Made by a program: the position numbers and the translations under genes
Assembly: GCA_963787415.1 (NCBI GenBank)
Contig: CAWBCO010000002.1
Location: forward strand, 372,001 to 436,000
Reading direction: 5' to 3'
DNA: 64,000 nucleotides
DNA from: CAVUWL01 sp963787415
GTDB taxonomy: Bacteria > Actinomycetota > Thermoleophilia > Solirubrobacterales > 70-9
Shown: positions 17,444 to 26,373 of the stretch, in pieces
How the letters are laid out: every line of letters starts with the position of its first letter
How positions within the stretch are numbered: position 1 is the stretch's first letter
Notes under the pieces: model-generated
Seen by the model: the letters and a program-made list of their open reading frames with translations, nothing else
Database searches by the model: none
Told to the model about the DNA's origin: nothing

Positions 17444-18997
17444 CTAGGAGTCGGTGGGGTCCTCGGGAGCCGATGGTGTCGCAGGATCGGCGTCAGAGCC
17501 CTGCGCCTCCGGCTCGACTCCCTCGTCTGAGTTCTCCGCTGCGGAATCGGCTTCTGAGGCGCTGGTCTCGGGTGCCTCCGTGAGACCCGGAGCGGGATCT
17601 GCCTGGGCTCCAAGGGCCTGATCAACCACCGCCTCATCCTCCTCCTGCTCGGGCGGAGTGGCGGGTGCCTCATCGACTACAGCGCCGTCCTCGTCGACCT
17701 CGGGGTGCCCGGCGGGGCCCTCCTCGTCGTCTTTGACCAGCGGCTCAGTCGTCGCGGCCTCACTCTCCTCGAACTCCGCCGGGATCGACTCAGCCGCCTC
17801 GGCAGCCTGGATCTGATCTCCCAAATCGCCCATCGGCATGTTCTGATCCTCGACTCGCTTGATGCTGAGTGAGAGTCGGCGGCGCTCCTCATCGATCTCA
17901 AGGATCTTGACGTTGAGCGTCGCGCCCGGAACGACCACCTCGCTGGGGTTCTCGACGTGATGATCGGCGAGCTCGGATATGTGAACGAGTCCCTCGACTC
18001 CAGGCAGGATTTCGACGAAGGCGCCAAAGGCAACGACCTTGGTCACCGCGCCCTCCAAGACGTCGCCGGGACGGTGGGTGCTCACCACCCGCTGCCATGG
18101 GTCCTCCTGGGTCTGCTTGAGGCCGAGAGAGATGCGCTGGCGGTCGCGGTCTATGTCGAGCACCTTGATCCTCACCGAGTCGCCAATCGCGACCACCTCG
18201 GAGGGATGGTTGACATGGCTCCAGGAGAGCTCGGAAATATGGATCAGACCATCGATCCCATCGAGGTCGACAAACGCCCCGAAATCGACGATGTTTGAAA
18301 TCTTGCCCTCGACCACCTGACCCGGAGCGAGCCGATCGAGGATCTGCTCGCGAACCTCCTTGCGCTCCTCCTCGAGTACCGCCCGCCGCGAGAGCACCAC
18401 GTTGTTGCGGCTGCGGTTGAGCTCAATCACTTTGCACTCCAGCGTCTGGCCCATGAACTCATCGAGATTGTGGACGCGGCGGATATCAACCAATGAGGCG
18501 GGCAGGAATCCACGCACCCCGAGGTCGAGGATCAGCCCCCCCTTGACGACCTCGATCACGCTTCCCTCCACCGGTTCGCCCGACTCTGCGGCGGCCTCAA
18601 TTCGGCGCCAGGCTTTCTCGAAGCGAGCACGCTTCTTGGAGAGGATTAACCGCCCCTCGGCATCCTCTTTAGTCAGGACGAGAGCATCGATCTCTTCGCC
18701 AAGCTCGACCTCTTCGGCGGGATCAACCGACTTGCGGATGGAGAGCTCGTTGGCGGGAATGACCCCCTCAGACTTGTAGCCGATATCGACCAGGACCTCG
18801 TCCTTGTCGATCCGCACCACCTTTCCGTTGACCACATCCCCCTCGTCGAAGGAGACCATCGTCGCCGCATAGTTGGGCACGATTTGGCCATCGATCTGCA
18901 GCAACAGGCCGTTGGAGCCCTCAACGGGCGTGGCGGCGGGCGCGGGGACAGCGAGTGTGTCGGTGGCGGACACGGCGGCCAATAATGGCAGAAACAA
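17444..18997 (-). CDS. rpsA: 30S ribosomal protein S1
   Basis: This is 517 residues from a TTG start (GAGG about 12 bases upstream). Four S1/OB-fold RNA-binding domains are readable, starting near FDEGDVVNGKVVRI, EPVEGSVIEVVKGG, GQVVEGKISNIVDFGAFVDL and GDVLEGAVTKVVAFGAFVEI, with the linker KEDAEGRLILSKKRA. The last 130 or so residues are an unstructured, strongly acidic Glu/Asp/Ala/Pro tail. Actinobacterial S1 proteins usually have four S1 domains, so this is normal apart from the tail length. The start is uncertain; the GTG and ATG codons further in, up to MVSFDEGDVV, are alternatives. Confidence 0.93.
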   Translation of the reverse strand: MFLPLLAAVSATDTLAVPAPAATPVEGSNGLLLQIDGQIVPNYAATMVSFDEGDVVNGKVVRIDKDEVLVDIGYKSEGVIPANELSIRKSVDPAEEVELGEEIDALVLTKEDAEGRLILSKKRARFEKAWRRIEAAAESGEPVEGSVIEVVKGGLILDLGVRGFLPASLVDIRRVHNLDEFMGQTLECKVIELNRSRNNVVLSRRAVLEEERKEVREQILDRLAPGQVVEGKISNIVDFGAFVDLDGIDGLIHISELSWSHVNHPSEVVAIGDSVRIKVLDIDRDRQRISLGLKQTQEDPWQRVVSTHRPGDVLEGAVTKVVAFGAFVEILPGVEGLVHISELADHHVENPSEVVVPGATLNVKILEIDEERRRLSLSIKRVEDQNMPMGDLGDQIQAAEAAESIPAEFEESEAATTEPLVKDDEEGPAGHPEVDEDGAVVDEAPATPPEQEEDEAVVDQALGAQADPAPGLTEAPETSASEADSAAENSDEGVEPEAQGSDADPATPSAPEDPTDS

Positions 18998-19135
18998 TTC
19001 CGGTCACCCTCTTCCCCGCTGGCAAGTGACTCCGAACTCCTCGCCCGCAGAGAAGCGAGGAATGCTGGCCCGACCCCTCCCCGCGCCGGCGTCGCGGTGA
19101 GCAGGGCAGCCACCGAGCTCCGATACCCTCGGCCA

Positions 19136-20326
19136 ATGCCTGTGCGGGCAACAAAGCGCGGCGAGCATCGGACCCCGCTAAATGGGGTCTATGACGTGTT
19201 GATCTGTGGCGCCAGCTTTGCTGGGCTGGCGGTGGCCCGGGAGCTGAGCGGTTCGGGGGCACGGGTGCTGATCATCGATCGGTATCAGATCGGCGAGCGC
19301 CAGACCTCCGCCTGCGGAATCCCGACCGATTGGCTGCGGGCACTGGGCCTGATCGAGGCCGAGCGCCAGCGCTTTGACTCGCTGCTCATGCATACGCGCC
19401 ATGGCGAAGCCCGCTATCGACTTCCCTGGACCTTCTCGACCTTTGACTATCACCAGCTCTGCGAGCTTTTGTGGCGCGATTGCGACGCAACCTTTGAGAC
19501 CGCGAAGGTGAACGGCCGCGCCCCGATCGCCGACGGCTTGATCAAGGTCGAGACCGACCGCGGGATCCTGGCCTCGCGGCTCATTGTCGATGCGCTTGGC
19601 TGGCGACGTCTGCTCGCTGGGGCTGGCGGACATCAACCACCCGATGCCCCTCTCTCGCGCGGCTTGGAGGTTCACCCCGATGGCGGCGGTGAGGATCTTG
19701 AGATCTGGATCGATCGCCGCTACGTCCCAGCGGGCTACGCTTGGTCCTTCCCGGCGAAGGATGAGTTACGAATCGGCGTCGGCTCCTTCGATCCTCGCTT
19801 TCACGTTCGCCAGACGACCGAGTTGCTCGCCGCGGACCTGGGACAAGACCGAGTCCGCTTTCAGGGCAACTGGATCCCCCACAAACTGCGCCCGGCGACC
19901 GAGGGTGGGGTCTTCTTCTGCGGCGACTCTGCCGGACACTGCCTACCGCTGACCGCCGAGGGGATCAGGACAGCTCTGTATTTTGGAATCGCTCTCGGTC
20001 GCGAGCTCCGCGCAGTTATTGACGGACGCCAGAGCCGCGAGATGGCCGCTGCCCGCTATGCCGAGTTCAACGAAACCCATGAGTGGAAGTTCCGCTGGAT
20101 GCTGCGCGTCCAGCGGCTCGTACCCCGCGTCCCGCCTCGCCTGCTCAGCCCCCTGATCGGCCTGCTCGGCTCCAAGCGCCTGATCGAGTGGAGCTTTGGC
20201 CACTACCTGCGAATCGCCGCCCCGCAGTTCGCCCTCTCACCTCACGATCAGGACGGTCCCGCCAAGCAAAAGGCCGATCCCGAGCAATCGATCGGGACTG
20301 AGCGGGACCTGGTCCAGACCGAATAG
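19136..20326 (+). CDS. FAD-dependent oxidoreductase, geranylgeranyl reductase-like
   Basis: About 396 residues. The FAD-binding Rossmann motif is YDVLICGASFAGLAVARELS with the acidic strand end VLIIDRYQIG. The second FAD motif is GGVFFCGDSAGHCLPLTAEG. The pattern fits the geranylgeranyl reductase/flavin monooxygenase-like group that saturates isoprenoid chains or modifies quinones, but the substrate cannot be told. The final 90 bases overlap, in the opposite direction, the end of the YdcZ-like gene. It is divergent from rpsA. The start may instead be the GTG at 19097; neither has a strong ribosome binding site. Confidence 0.8.
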   Translation: MPVRATKRGEHRTPLNGVYDVLICGASFAGLAVARELSGSGARVLIIDRYQIGERQTSACGIPTDWLRALGLIEAERQRFDSLLMHTRHGEARYRLPWTFSTFDYHQLCELLWRDCDATFETAKVNGRAPIADGLIKVETDRGILASRLIVDALGWRRLLAGAGGHQPPDAPLSRGLEVHPDGGGEDLEIWIDRRYVPAGYAWSFPAKDELRIGVGSFDPRFHVRQTTELLAADLGQDRVRFQGNWIPHKLRPATEGGVFFCGDSAGHCLPLTAEGIRTALYFGIALGRELRAVIDGRQSREMAAARYAEFNETHEWKFRWMLRVQRLVPRVPPRLLSPLIGLLGSKRLIEWSFGHYLRIAAPQFALSPHDQDGPAKQKADPEQSIGTERDLVQTE

Positions 20327-20680
20327 ACCGAGGCGGTCAATTACGACCGAGGCGGTCAGCTGGCCGGTGATGGTAGCCGCCGCAACGCCCCCCGCTCCGA
20401 TCACCGAAACCGCGATCAGCGCATTGGCGACGTAGATGGCTCCAAGCAGACCGCCGAGCAGGTAAAACCAGCTGACCTCGAAGGTAGAGCCAACTCCGGC
20501 CGCCTTGCCGCTGATCAGGACAATCGCCGCCAGCGCCAGGGCACCGACCGTGAAGGAGACGAGCGCCGCCGGAAGAGCACCCGTCGCTCTCGCCAAGCCG
20601 GCATTGATGGGCGCCTGCATCGCAATCAGCCCACCGGCACCCGCGGTCAGGATCACTACCAATCCTCGGTGATCGATCAT
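20237..20680 (-). CDS. YdcZ-type (DUF606/DMT superfamily) membrane protein
   Basis: This is 147 residues from the ATG at 20680, nearly all in hydrophobic helices (RGLVVILTAGAGGLIAMQAP, AALVSFTVGALALAAIVLIS, YLLGGLLGAIYVANALIAVS and others). The repeated pattern LIAMQAPINAGLAR is typical of the five-helix YdcZ/DUF606 family, single-domain relatives of drug/metabolite transporters that usually pair. Only one copy is seen here. It begins 20 bases after the polA stop, so it probably belongs to the polA transcript. Its 3' 90 bases overlap the convergent oxidoreductase gene. Confidence 0.82.
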   Translation of the reverse strand: MIDHRGLVVILTAGAGGLIAMQAPINAGLARATGALPAALVSFTVGALALAAIVLISGKAAGVGSTFEVSWFYLLGGLLGAIYVANALIAVSVIGAGGVAAATITGQLTASVVIDRLGLFGLDQVPLSPDRLLGIGLLLGGTVLIVR

Positions 20681-20699
20681 TGCCGCCGCCGCCTCCTCC

Positions 20700-23321
20700 T
20701 CACTTTGCCTCCAACCAGTCCTTTCCGATGCCGATCTCAACCTCAAGCGGGGGATCGATCTCGATCGCCCCGCACATCTCGCGGCGAACCAGCTCAACCG
20801 CGGCATCCATCTCGGCGGGCGGACCCTCAAAGAGCAGCTCGTCGTGGATTTGCAAGACCAGACGGGTCTTCATTCCCGCCCCGGCCAGTGAGCGGTGAGA
20901 GCTGATCATCGCCACCTTGATGATGTCCGCGGCGCTGCCTTGAATCACGGTATTGACCGCCAGACGCTCGCCGAGACGGCGGGTATTGAGATTCGCCGAG
21001 CGCAACTCCGGAATCGGGCGGCGCCGACCCATCAGCGTCTTCACATAGCCGTCGGCCTGCGCCTGCTCGACGATCTGCTCGCGGAAGGCGCGCACCGCCG
21101 GAAAGCGCTCCAGGTAGCGAGCGACGAATTCCTCGCCCTCCTTGCGGGGGATATTGAGCCGATCGGCGAGACCGAATCCCGTCAGCCCGTAGACGATGCC
21201 GAAGTTGACCATCTTTGCCTTCGAGCGCTGGGCGCGATCGACATCATCGCGGGAGATGTCGAAGACCTCGGCCGCGGTGGCGGCGTGAACGTCGTCCCCA
21301 GCCCGAAAGATCTCCTTCAGGACCTCCTCCTCGGCGACCGCTGCGAGAACCCGCAACTCGACCTGGCTGTAGTCGGCAGAGAGCAGCCGCGCCCCCCTCT
21401 CGGCGACAAAACAGGCGCGCACGGGGCGTCCGATCTCGGTCCGAATCGGGATGTTTTGGAGGTTGGGATTGGTGCTCGAGAGGCGCCCGGTGGCGGCAGT
21501 GGTCTGGTTGAAGGTGGTGTGGATGCGCCCGGTGGCGGGGTCAATCAACTCAGGCAGCGAATCGAGGTAGGTGCTCTTTAGCTTGCTCAGCTCGCGCCAG
21601 GACTCGATCTTCTCGATGATCTCGTGCTCATCGCGGATCTGGGCGAGGACCCGCGCATCGGTGGAAAAGCCGGTCTTCCCGCGCCGTTTACGGCTCAGAC
21701 CAAGCTCTTCGAAAAGGACGCTGCCTACCTGCTGGGGGGAGCCGAGCGTGAACTGATGTCCGGCGAGGGCAAAGATCTCGCCCTCCAGGGTGGCGATCCG
21801 CTCGCCGAAACCGGCACCGACCTCTGCCAGCCGCCGCGCGTCGAGCTTCAGGCCACGCCGCTCCATCGCCCCCAGCACGTGAACCAGGGGCAACTCGACC
21901 TCGCTAAATAGCGGCTTCAACCCCAGCTCCTCGATGCGCGGGCCCTGCACTTCGGCCAAGGCCGCGATCAGACGCCCTTCCTCAGCTGGATCGAGACCCG
22001 CCTCGGCATCCTGATCGAGCGCCAGCTGACCATCGGATCGCGGCTCAGCGTCCGGCGCCGACTCGGCAATCCCGATTCCAGCATCGGCGGCCAGCTCGCT
22101 CAGCTCATAGGTCCGCCGCTGGGGCTCCAGAAGGTAGGCAGCAAGCATCGTGTCGTGGTAGAGATCGATCTCGATTCCCTTGGTCTCCGCAGCAGCGAGC
22201 AGCCCGTTGGGAGCGCCGCCGAGTGACTTCGCGTCATGGGCCAGAAGCTGGTGCCCAACCAACGCCACGACGAGCTCCCCCTGGGTGCACTCACCGGTGA
22301 GGACTCGACCGGCGACCTCCGCCGCCCAGCGATTGCCCTGGATCGCGATCGCCACCGGACCGTCGGGCAGATCCTCCGGCGTTCCCTCAACGATCTCGAT
22401 CTCGAGTTCGCGCTCGAGACTGCGACCGGGCACTCCCTCCCCCGCCGGCAGCGCTTCTTCGAGCCGCTCCATGACCGCCCGTAACTCAAACTCGCGCATG
22501 AACGCCCGCAGCGCTCCCCGGTCGGGCTCGGTGGCCATCACCGAGGTCAGCTCGAGACCGGTTGGGATCCCATCGATCGCCGTCGCGAGCCGCTTGGAGA
22601 CGCGCGCGTCCTCGGCATGGTCGATCAGATTCTGTTTGCGTTTGGCGCCCGATATCTCGGCGACGCTCTCCAGCACCTTCTCCAGCGAGCCAAACCGCTG
22701 CAACAGTTGCGATGCGGTTTTCTCCCCGATCCCGGGGACGCCGGGAATGTTGTCTGAGCTATCTCCTTTCAAGCCGATCAGATCGGGAACGAGCTCCGGC
22801 GCCACGCCATAGCGCTCGATCACCGCCTCGCGGTCATAGATCATGGTCTCGGTGATTCCACGCGAAGTGCTCATCACCCTGACGCCGTCACCGACGAGCT
22901 GATAGACGTCGCGGTCCCCGGAGACGACCATCACCGCGATCCCCTCCTCACGCGCCTGCTTGGCGAGGGAGGCGATCACATCGTCGGCCTCATAACCATC
23001 GACCTTGACGTTTACATAACCGAAGGCACTGACCATGGGCATCAGATGGGGCCATTGCTCAGCCAACAAGTCGGGGCGGGCCGGCCTCTGCGCCTTATAG
23101 AGGTCATAGGTGACCTCGCGTCCCGACATCCCTGCATCCCAGGCGACCACTACCCCAGCCGGCCGATGCTCGGCAATGATCTTGACCAGCATCGAGGCCA
23201 ACCCATAGATCGCATTCGTCGGTCGTCCATCGGAGGTTCCGATCGACTCCGGCAGGGCGAAGAATGCCCGGTAGGCGAGGGAGTTCCCGTCGATCAGGAA
23301 AAGCTCGGACCCGTCCCCCAC
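20700..23321 (-). CDS. polA: DNA polymerase I
   Basis: An 873-residue enzyme for Okazaki-fragment maturation and repair synthesis. The N-terminal 5'-3' exonuclease is complete (FLIDGNSLAYRAFFALP, VSGDRDVYQLV, GLKGDSSDNIPGVPGIGEKT). The middle 3'-5' exonuclease fold is present, but its first motif reads VAIAIQGNRWAAE instead of D-x-E, so proofreading is predicted absent, as in Taq and many actinobacterial enzymes. Polymerase motifs A (LLSADYSQVELRVLA), B (KMVNFGIVYGLTG, with Phe that favours dNTP selectivity) and C (LQIHDELLFEG) are intact. The start overlaps the end of the upstream DUF6941-like gene. Confidence 0.97.
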   Translation of the reverse strand: MGDGSELFLIDGNSLAYRAFFALPESIGTSDGRPTNAIYGLASMLVKIIAEHRPAGVVVAWDAGMSGREVTYDLYKAQRPARPDLLAEQWPHLMPMVSAFGYVNVKVDGYEADDVIASLAKQAREEGIAVMVVSGDRDVYQLVGDGVRVMSTSRGITETMIYDREAVIERYGVAPELVPDLIGLKGDSSDNIPGVPGIGEKTASQLLQRFGSLEKVLESVAEISGAKRKQNLIDHAEDARVSKRLATAIDGIPTGLELTSVMATEPDRGALRAFMREFELRAVMERLEEALPAGEGVPGRSLERELEIEIVEGTPEDLPDGPVAIAIQGNRWAAEVAGRVLTGECTQGELVVALVGHQLLAHDAKSLGGAPNGLLAAAETKGIEIDLYHDTMLAAYLLEPQRRTYELSELAADAGIGIAESAPDAEPRSDGQLALDQDAEAGLDPAEEGRLIAALAEVQGPRIEELGLKPLFSEVELPLVHVLGAMERRGLKLDARRLAEVGAGFGERIATLEGEIFALAGHQFTLGSPQQVGSVLFEELGLSRKRRGKTGFSTDARVLAQIRDEHEIIEKIESWRELSKLKSTYLDSLPELIDPATGRIHTTFNQTTAATGRLSSTNPNLQNIPIRTEIGRPVRACFVAERGARLLSADYSQVELRVLAAVAEEEVLKEIFRAGDDVHAATAAEVFDISRDDVDRAQRSKAKMVNFGIVYGLTGFGLADRLNIPRKEGEEFVARYLERFPAVRAFREQIVEQAQADGYVKTLMGRRRPIPELRSANLNTRRLGERLAVNTVIQGSAADIIKVAMISSHRSLAGAGMKTRLVLQIHDELLFEGPPAEMDAAVELVRREMCGAIEIDPPLEVEIGIGKDWLEAK

Positions 23322-23752
23322 TACTGCAGAAGCTCCGGTGGTGAGATTTCTGCCGGGTTCTCGCGGACGTAGAAGCGACTTCGACCTATCTCCTCCTCGC
23401 CAACGCTGACGACCGCCGCGTGCGGCCCGGTCATCGAGAACGAAAGGCTGGTCGCCAGGGAGACGACGATGCGCTGGTCGGCACCCTCAACGCTGCCAGG
23501 GGGTCGCCCCGCCTCAAACTCCATTGCAAACTCTTCCCCGAGGACCTCGCCGTCGGGGTCTTGAACGTGGAGCGCAAGTTGGTGGCGGTGGTTGGTTTCA
23601 CCCCAGGGAACGTCGACCGCCAGGGCGATGCTGAACGCATATTCCTGCGGCAAGGAGGGAAGGCGCAGCTCGTTCCAACCCGCTCCAAGGGCATAGACCT
23701 TGCCGTTGATCGCCTCACTCGCGTCGGCGAGGATTAGGAATCCCAGATTCAT
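23321..23752 (-). CDS. DUF6941-like protein beside polA
   Basis: A 143-residue soluble protein starting MNLGFLILADASEAINGKVY, with a beta-rich pattern (ALGAGWNELRLPSLP, ALAVDVPWGETNHRHQLAL). This resembles the actinobacterial family I know as DUF6941, of unknown function. A TAGGAT about 11 bases before the ATG may be its -10. Its last base overlaps the first base of polA, so polA translation may depend on it. Confidence 0.6.
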   Translation of the reverse strand: MNLGFLILADASEAINGKVYALGAGWNELRLPSLPQEYAFSIALAVDVPWGETNHRHQLALHVQDPDGEVLGEEFAMEFEAGRPPGSVEGADQRIVVSLATSLSFSMTGPHAAVVSVGEEEIGRSRFYVRENPAEISPPELLQ

Positions 23753-23778
23753 AGGTTGACGATCCTAGTTCGCCGAGA

Positions 23779-23808
23779 GCCCGGCCACCCAGTCTGTGCC
23801 GGGCTTTT
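23779..23808 (+). terminator. Terminator-like hairpin with no upstream gene on its strand
   Basis: GCCCGGC (23779-23785) pairs with GCCGGGC (23798-23804), followed by TTTT. On the plus strand this has intrinsic-terminator shape, but no plus-strand gene ends here. It lies between the divergent 23752 gene and the malic enzyme gene (24005). It could terminate antisense transcription, act in the malic enzyme leader, or be chance. The rest of 23753-24004 shows no gene. Confidence 0.4.
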
Positions 23809-24004
23809 GTCAAGCACCGGCAACTCCCCTTCTCCACATCGTGCGGTCTAGACCGAAGCGCGAGACACCGCGGCCCAGCGGGGAGGACCGCGTTGATTTT
23901 CGATCGAGACCTCGCCGCTTCATCCGCCGATGCCGATCGCTGGAGCGCACCTGGGAAGGCCCGCAGGCAGACCGAGCGGCTAGATCTGATTCGATAGCCC
24001 CACG

Positions 24005-25471
24005 ATGACCGTCAGCGCTCAGTACAGCGTCACGATCCGAGTCGAGCTCGATGCACGCCAGGAGCCGCTTGGAAAGTTGACCGCTGCGATCGCGGAGGCG
24101 GGCGGGCAACTGCAGGGAGTCGACCTGGTGCCGGGGGCCGGCAGCGAGGGCAAGCGGGTACGCGAGTTCACGATCGACGCCCAGGATCGTGAGCACTGGG
24201 AGCGGATCCTGCGAGCGATCGGCTCGACCAGGGGCGCAAAGGTCCTCGACTACGTCGATCGCACAATGCAGATGCATCGAGGGGGCAAGATAGAGCTGCA
24301 TAACAAGTACCCGCTGAAGACCCGTGATGATCTCTCGATGGCCTACACCCCTGGCGTTGCCCGGGTCTGCCAGGAGATCCACGCCGATCGGGCGAAGGCC
24401 TTTCAATACACAATCAAGAAGAACACCGTGGCGGTGGTCTCTGACGGAAGTGCGGTCTTGGGTCTGGGAAACATCGGGCCGGAGGCAGCGATGCCGGTGA
24501 TGGAGGGAAAGGCGATGCTATTTAAGGAGTTCGCCGACGTCGACGCCTTCCCGATCTGCCTTGACACCCAGGATGCGGCGGAGATCATCAAGGCTGTGGA
24601 GCTAATTGCCCCCACCTTTGGTGGCATCAACCTCGAGGACATCTCCGCCCCTCGCTGCTTTGAAATCGAGGATCAGCTGAAGGAGTCGATCGACATTCCC
24701 GTCTTCCATGACGACCAACATGGCACAGCTGTGGTCACGATGGCGGCGCTATTCAATGCGCTGAAGATCGTCGAAAAGCCGATCGAGCAGCTGCGGGTGC
24801 TCGTCGTTGGACTCGGCGCGGCGGGGGTTGCGGTGACCAAGATGATGCTTGCCTCAGGAGTGACCCACATCGTCGGCTGCGATCGCCGCGGCGCCCTCTC
24901 GACCGATCGCGAGGACTTCGTGGCAGAGGAAATGAGCCCGATCAAGCGCTGGTATTCGGAGAACTCCAATCCGCAGAGGCTGCTCGGGCAGCCGGCCGAC
25001 GTGATCGAGGGCATGGATCTATTCATCGGCCTCTCCGGACCAGGAATCATCCCGGCGGAGGCGCTGGGCAAAATGAACGACGACGCAATCGTCTTTGCGA
25101 TGGCCAACCCCAACCCCGAGGTGATGCCCGAGGACGCCGCCCAATATGTGCGGATCATGGCCACCGGTCGTTCCGACTATCCGAACCAGATCAACAACGT
25201 GCTCTGCTTTCCCGGCATCTTTCGTGGGGCCCTCGATGCCGGCGCCCCGCGGATCACGGAGGAGATGAAGCTGGCGGCGGCAAAGGGGATCGCCGAGGTG
25301 GTCACCGAGGACGACCTCTCCGAGGACTACATAATCCCCAGCGTATTCAACCGCGACGTCGCACCGAAGGTTGCGCAGGCGGTTGTCGAGGAGGCAAAGC
25401 GCGACGGCATCGCCCGCTTCAGCGAGGAAACGGGTACCTTCAAAACCGTGGAGGTATCGCCGCGCCCGTGA
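24005..25471 (+). CDS. NAD(P)-dependent malic enzyme with N-terminal ACT domain
   Basis: A 488-residue protein converting malate to pyruvate and CO2. Residues 1-80 form an ACT-type ligand-binding domain (YSVTIRVELDARQEPLGKLT). The malic enzyme follows: KYPLKTRDDLSMAYTPGVAR, VSDGSAVLGLGNIGPEA, the metal-binding INLEDISAPRCFEIE, VFHDDQHGTAVVT, and the nucleotide-binding VLVVGLGAAGVAVTKM. The ACT domain suggests allosteric control by a small molecule such as an amino acid; which one is unknown. The stop overlaps the next gene's GTG start by four bases. Confidence 0.94.
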   Translation: MTVSAQYSVTIRVELDARQEPLGKLTAAIAEAGGQLQGVDLVPGAGSEGKRVREFTIDAQDREHWERILRAIGSTRGAKVLDYVDRTMQMHRGGKIELHNKYPLKTRDDLSMAYTPGVARVCQEIHADRAKAFQYTIKKNTVAVVSDGSAVLGLGNIGPEAAMPVMEGKAMLFKEFADVDAFPICLDTQDAAEIIKAVELIAPTFGGINLEDISAPRCFEIEDQLKESIDIPVFHDDQHGTAVVTMAALFNALKIVEKPIEQLRVLVVGLGAAGVAVTKMMLASGVTHIVGCDRRGALSTDREDFVAEEMSPIKRWYSENSNPQRLLGQPADVIEGMDLFIGLSGPGIIPAEALGKMNDDAIVFAMANPNPEVMPEDAAQYVRIMATGRSDYPNQINNVLCFPGIFRGALDAGAPRITEEMKLAAAKGIAEVVTEDDLSEDYIIPSVFNRDVAPKVAQAVVEEAKRDGIARFSEETGTFKTVEVSPRP

Positions 25472-26373
25472 AGGTCCTGATCACCGGCGCCAGCGGTTTC
25501 ATCGGCCGGGCGGTCTGTGCAGCGTTGCTGGAGCGCGGCGATCAGATAGTTGGATTGACCCGCGATCCCGAGAAGGCGCGTCGCACCAACCCGCAGGTCA
25601 CCTGGAGGGGCTGGGAGCCGAGTTTGGAACGGCCCGCGGCCAGCGCCTTTGAGGGAGTCGACGGAGTCCTCAACCTGCTCGGAGAGAAGATCAACCAGCG
25701 CTGGACCGAGGCGTCCAAGCGGCGAATCATGGAGAGTCGCCGAATCGGGACTCACAATCTGGTCGCGACGATCGCCTCCCTAGAGCAAAAACCAGCGGTC
25801 TTGGTGAATCAGTCGGCGATCGGCTACTACGGAGATCGCGGCGGGGAAATCGTCGAGGAGTCCACACCCCACGGCCAGGGCTTTGACGCCGAAGTGGTGG
25901 TGGAATGGGAGCGAGCGGCGCGCGAGATCGAGCCAAGCGGCGTGCGCCTTGTCTTGGTGCGCACCGGCCACGTTCTCGATCCAGCTGGCGGGCTGCTAGG
26001 CCAGCTCTTGATCCCCTTCAAGCTTGGCCTCGGCGGCCCGATCGCAGGGGGTGCTCAGTACATGTCCTGGATCCACCTCGCCGATGAGGTCGGCGTCTTG
26101 CTCTGGGCGCTGGAGCAAGACGCGGTCCGCGGAGTGCTCAACGCGACAGCCCCCAACCCGGTCACCAACCGCGAGCTGAGCAAGGCACTGGGTCGATCCC
26201 TGGGCCGCCCGGCGCTGATCCCGATGCCCGCACTCGCCCTCGATCTGATCTTCGGCTCCGAGTTCGCCGCGGTCCTAAGGGGGGGTCAGCGGGTCCTACC
26301 CCGTCGCACCGAGGATCTCGGCTATGAGTTCGCCCATCCCGAACTTGATGCGGCGCTGCGTGATCTCCTCTAA
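25468..26373 (+). CDS. TIGR01777 family epimerase/SDR protein (YfcH-like)
   Basis: A 301-residue NAD(P)-binding protein. The Rossmann motif MKVLITGASGFIGRAV is at the N-terminus. VLNLLGEKINQRWTEASKRR, SRRIGTHNLV and QSAIGYYGDRGGEIVEES are family signatures of the SDR39U1/YfcH epimerase-like group, whose substrate is not established. The GTG start overlaps the malic enzyme stop, so they are co-translated. The end overlaps the convergent lipoprotein gene by four bases. Confidence 0.92.
   Translation: MKVLITGASGFIGRAVCAALLERGDQIVGLTRDPEKARRTNPQVTWRGWEPSLERPAASAFEGVDGVLNLLGEKINQRWTEASKRRIMESRRIGTHNLVATIASLEQKPAVLVNQSAIGYYGDRGGEIVEESTPHGQGFDAEVVVEWERAAREIEPSGVRLVLVRTGHVLDPAGGLLGQLLIPFKLGLGGPIAGGAQYMSWIHLADEVGVLLWALEQDAVRGVLNATAPNPVTNRELSKALGRSLGRPALIPMPALALDLIFGSEFAAVLRGGQRVLPRRTEDLGYEFAHPELDAALRDLL

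Noticed and set aside
17434..17673. Arg/Pro-rich N-terminal extension of CoaE
   Set aside because: It lies inside the rpsA coding region. The Walker A domain starts directly at the ATG at 17433.
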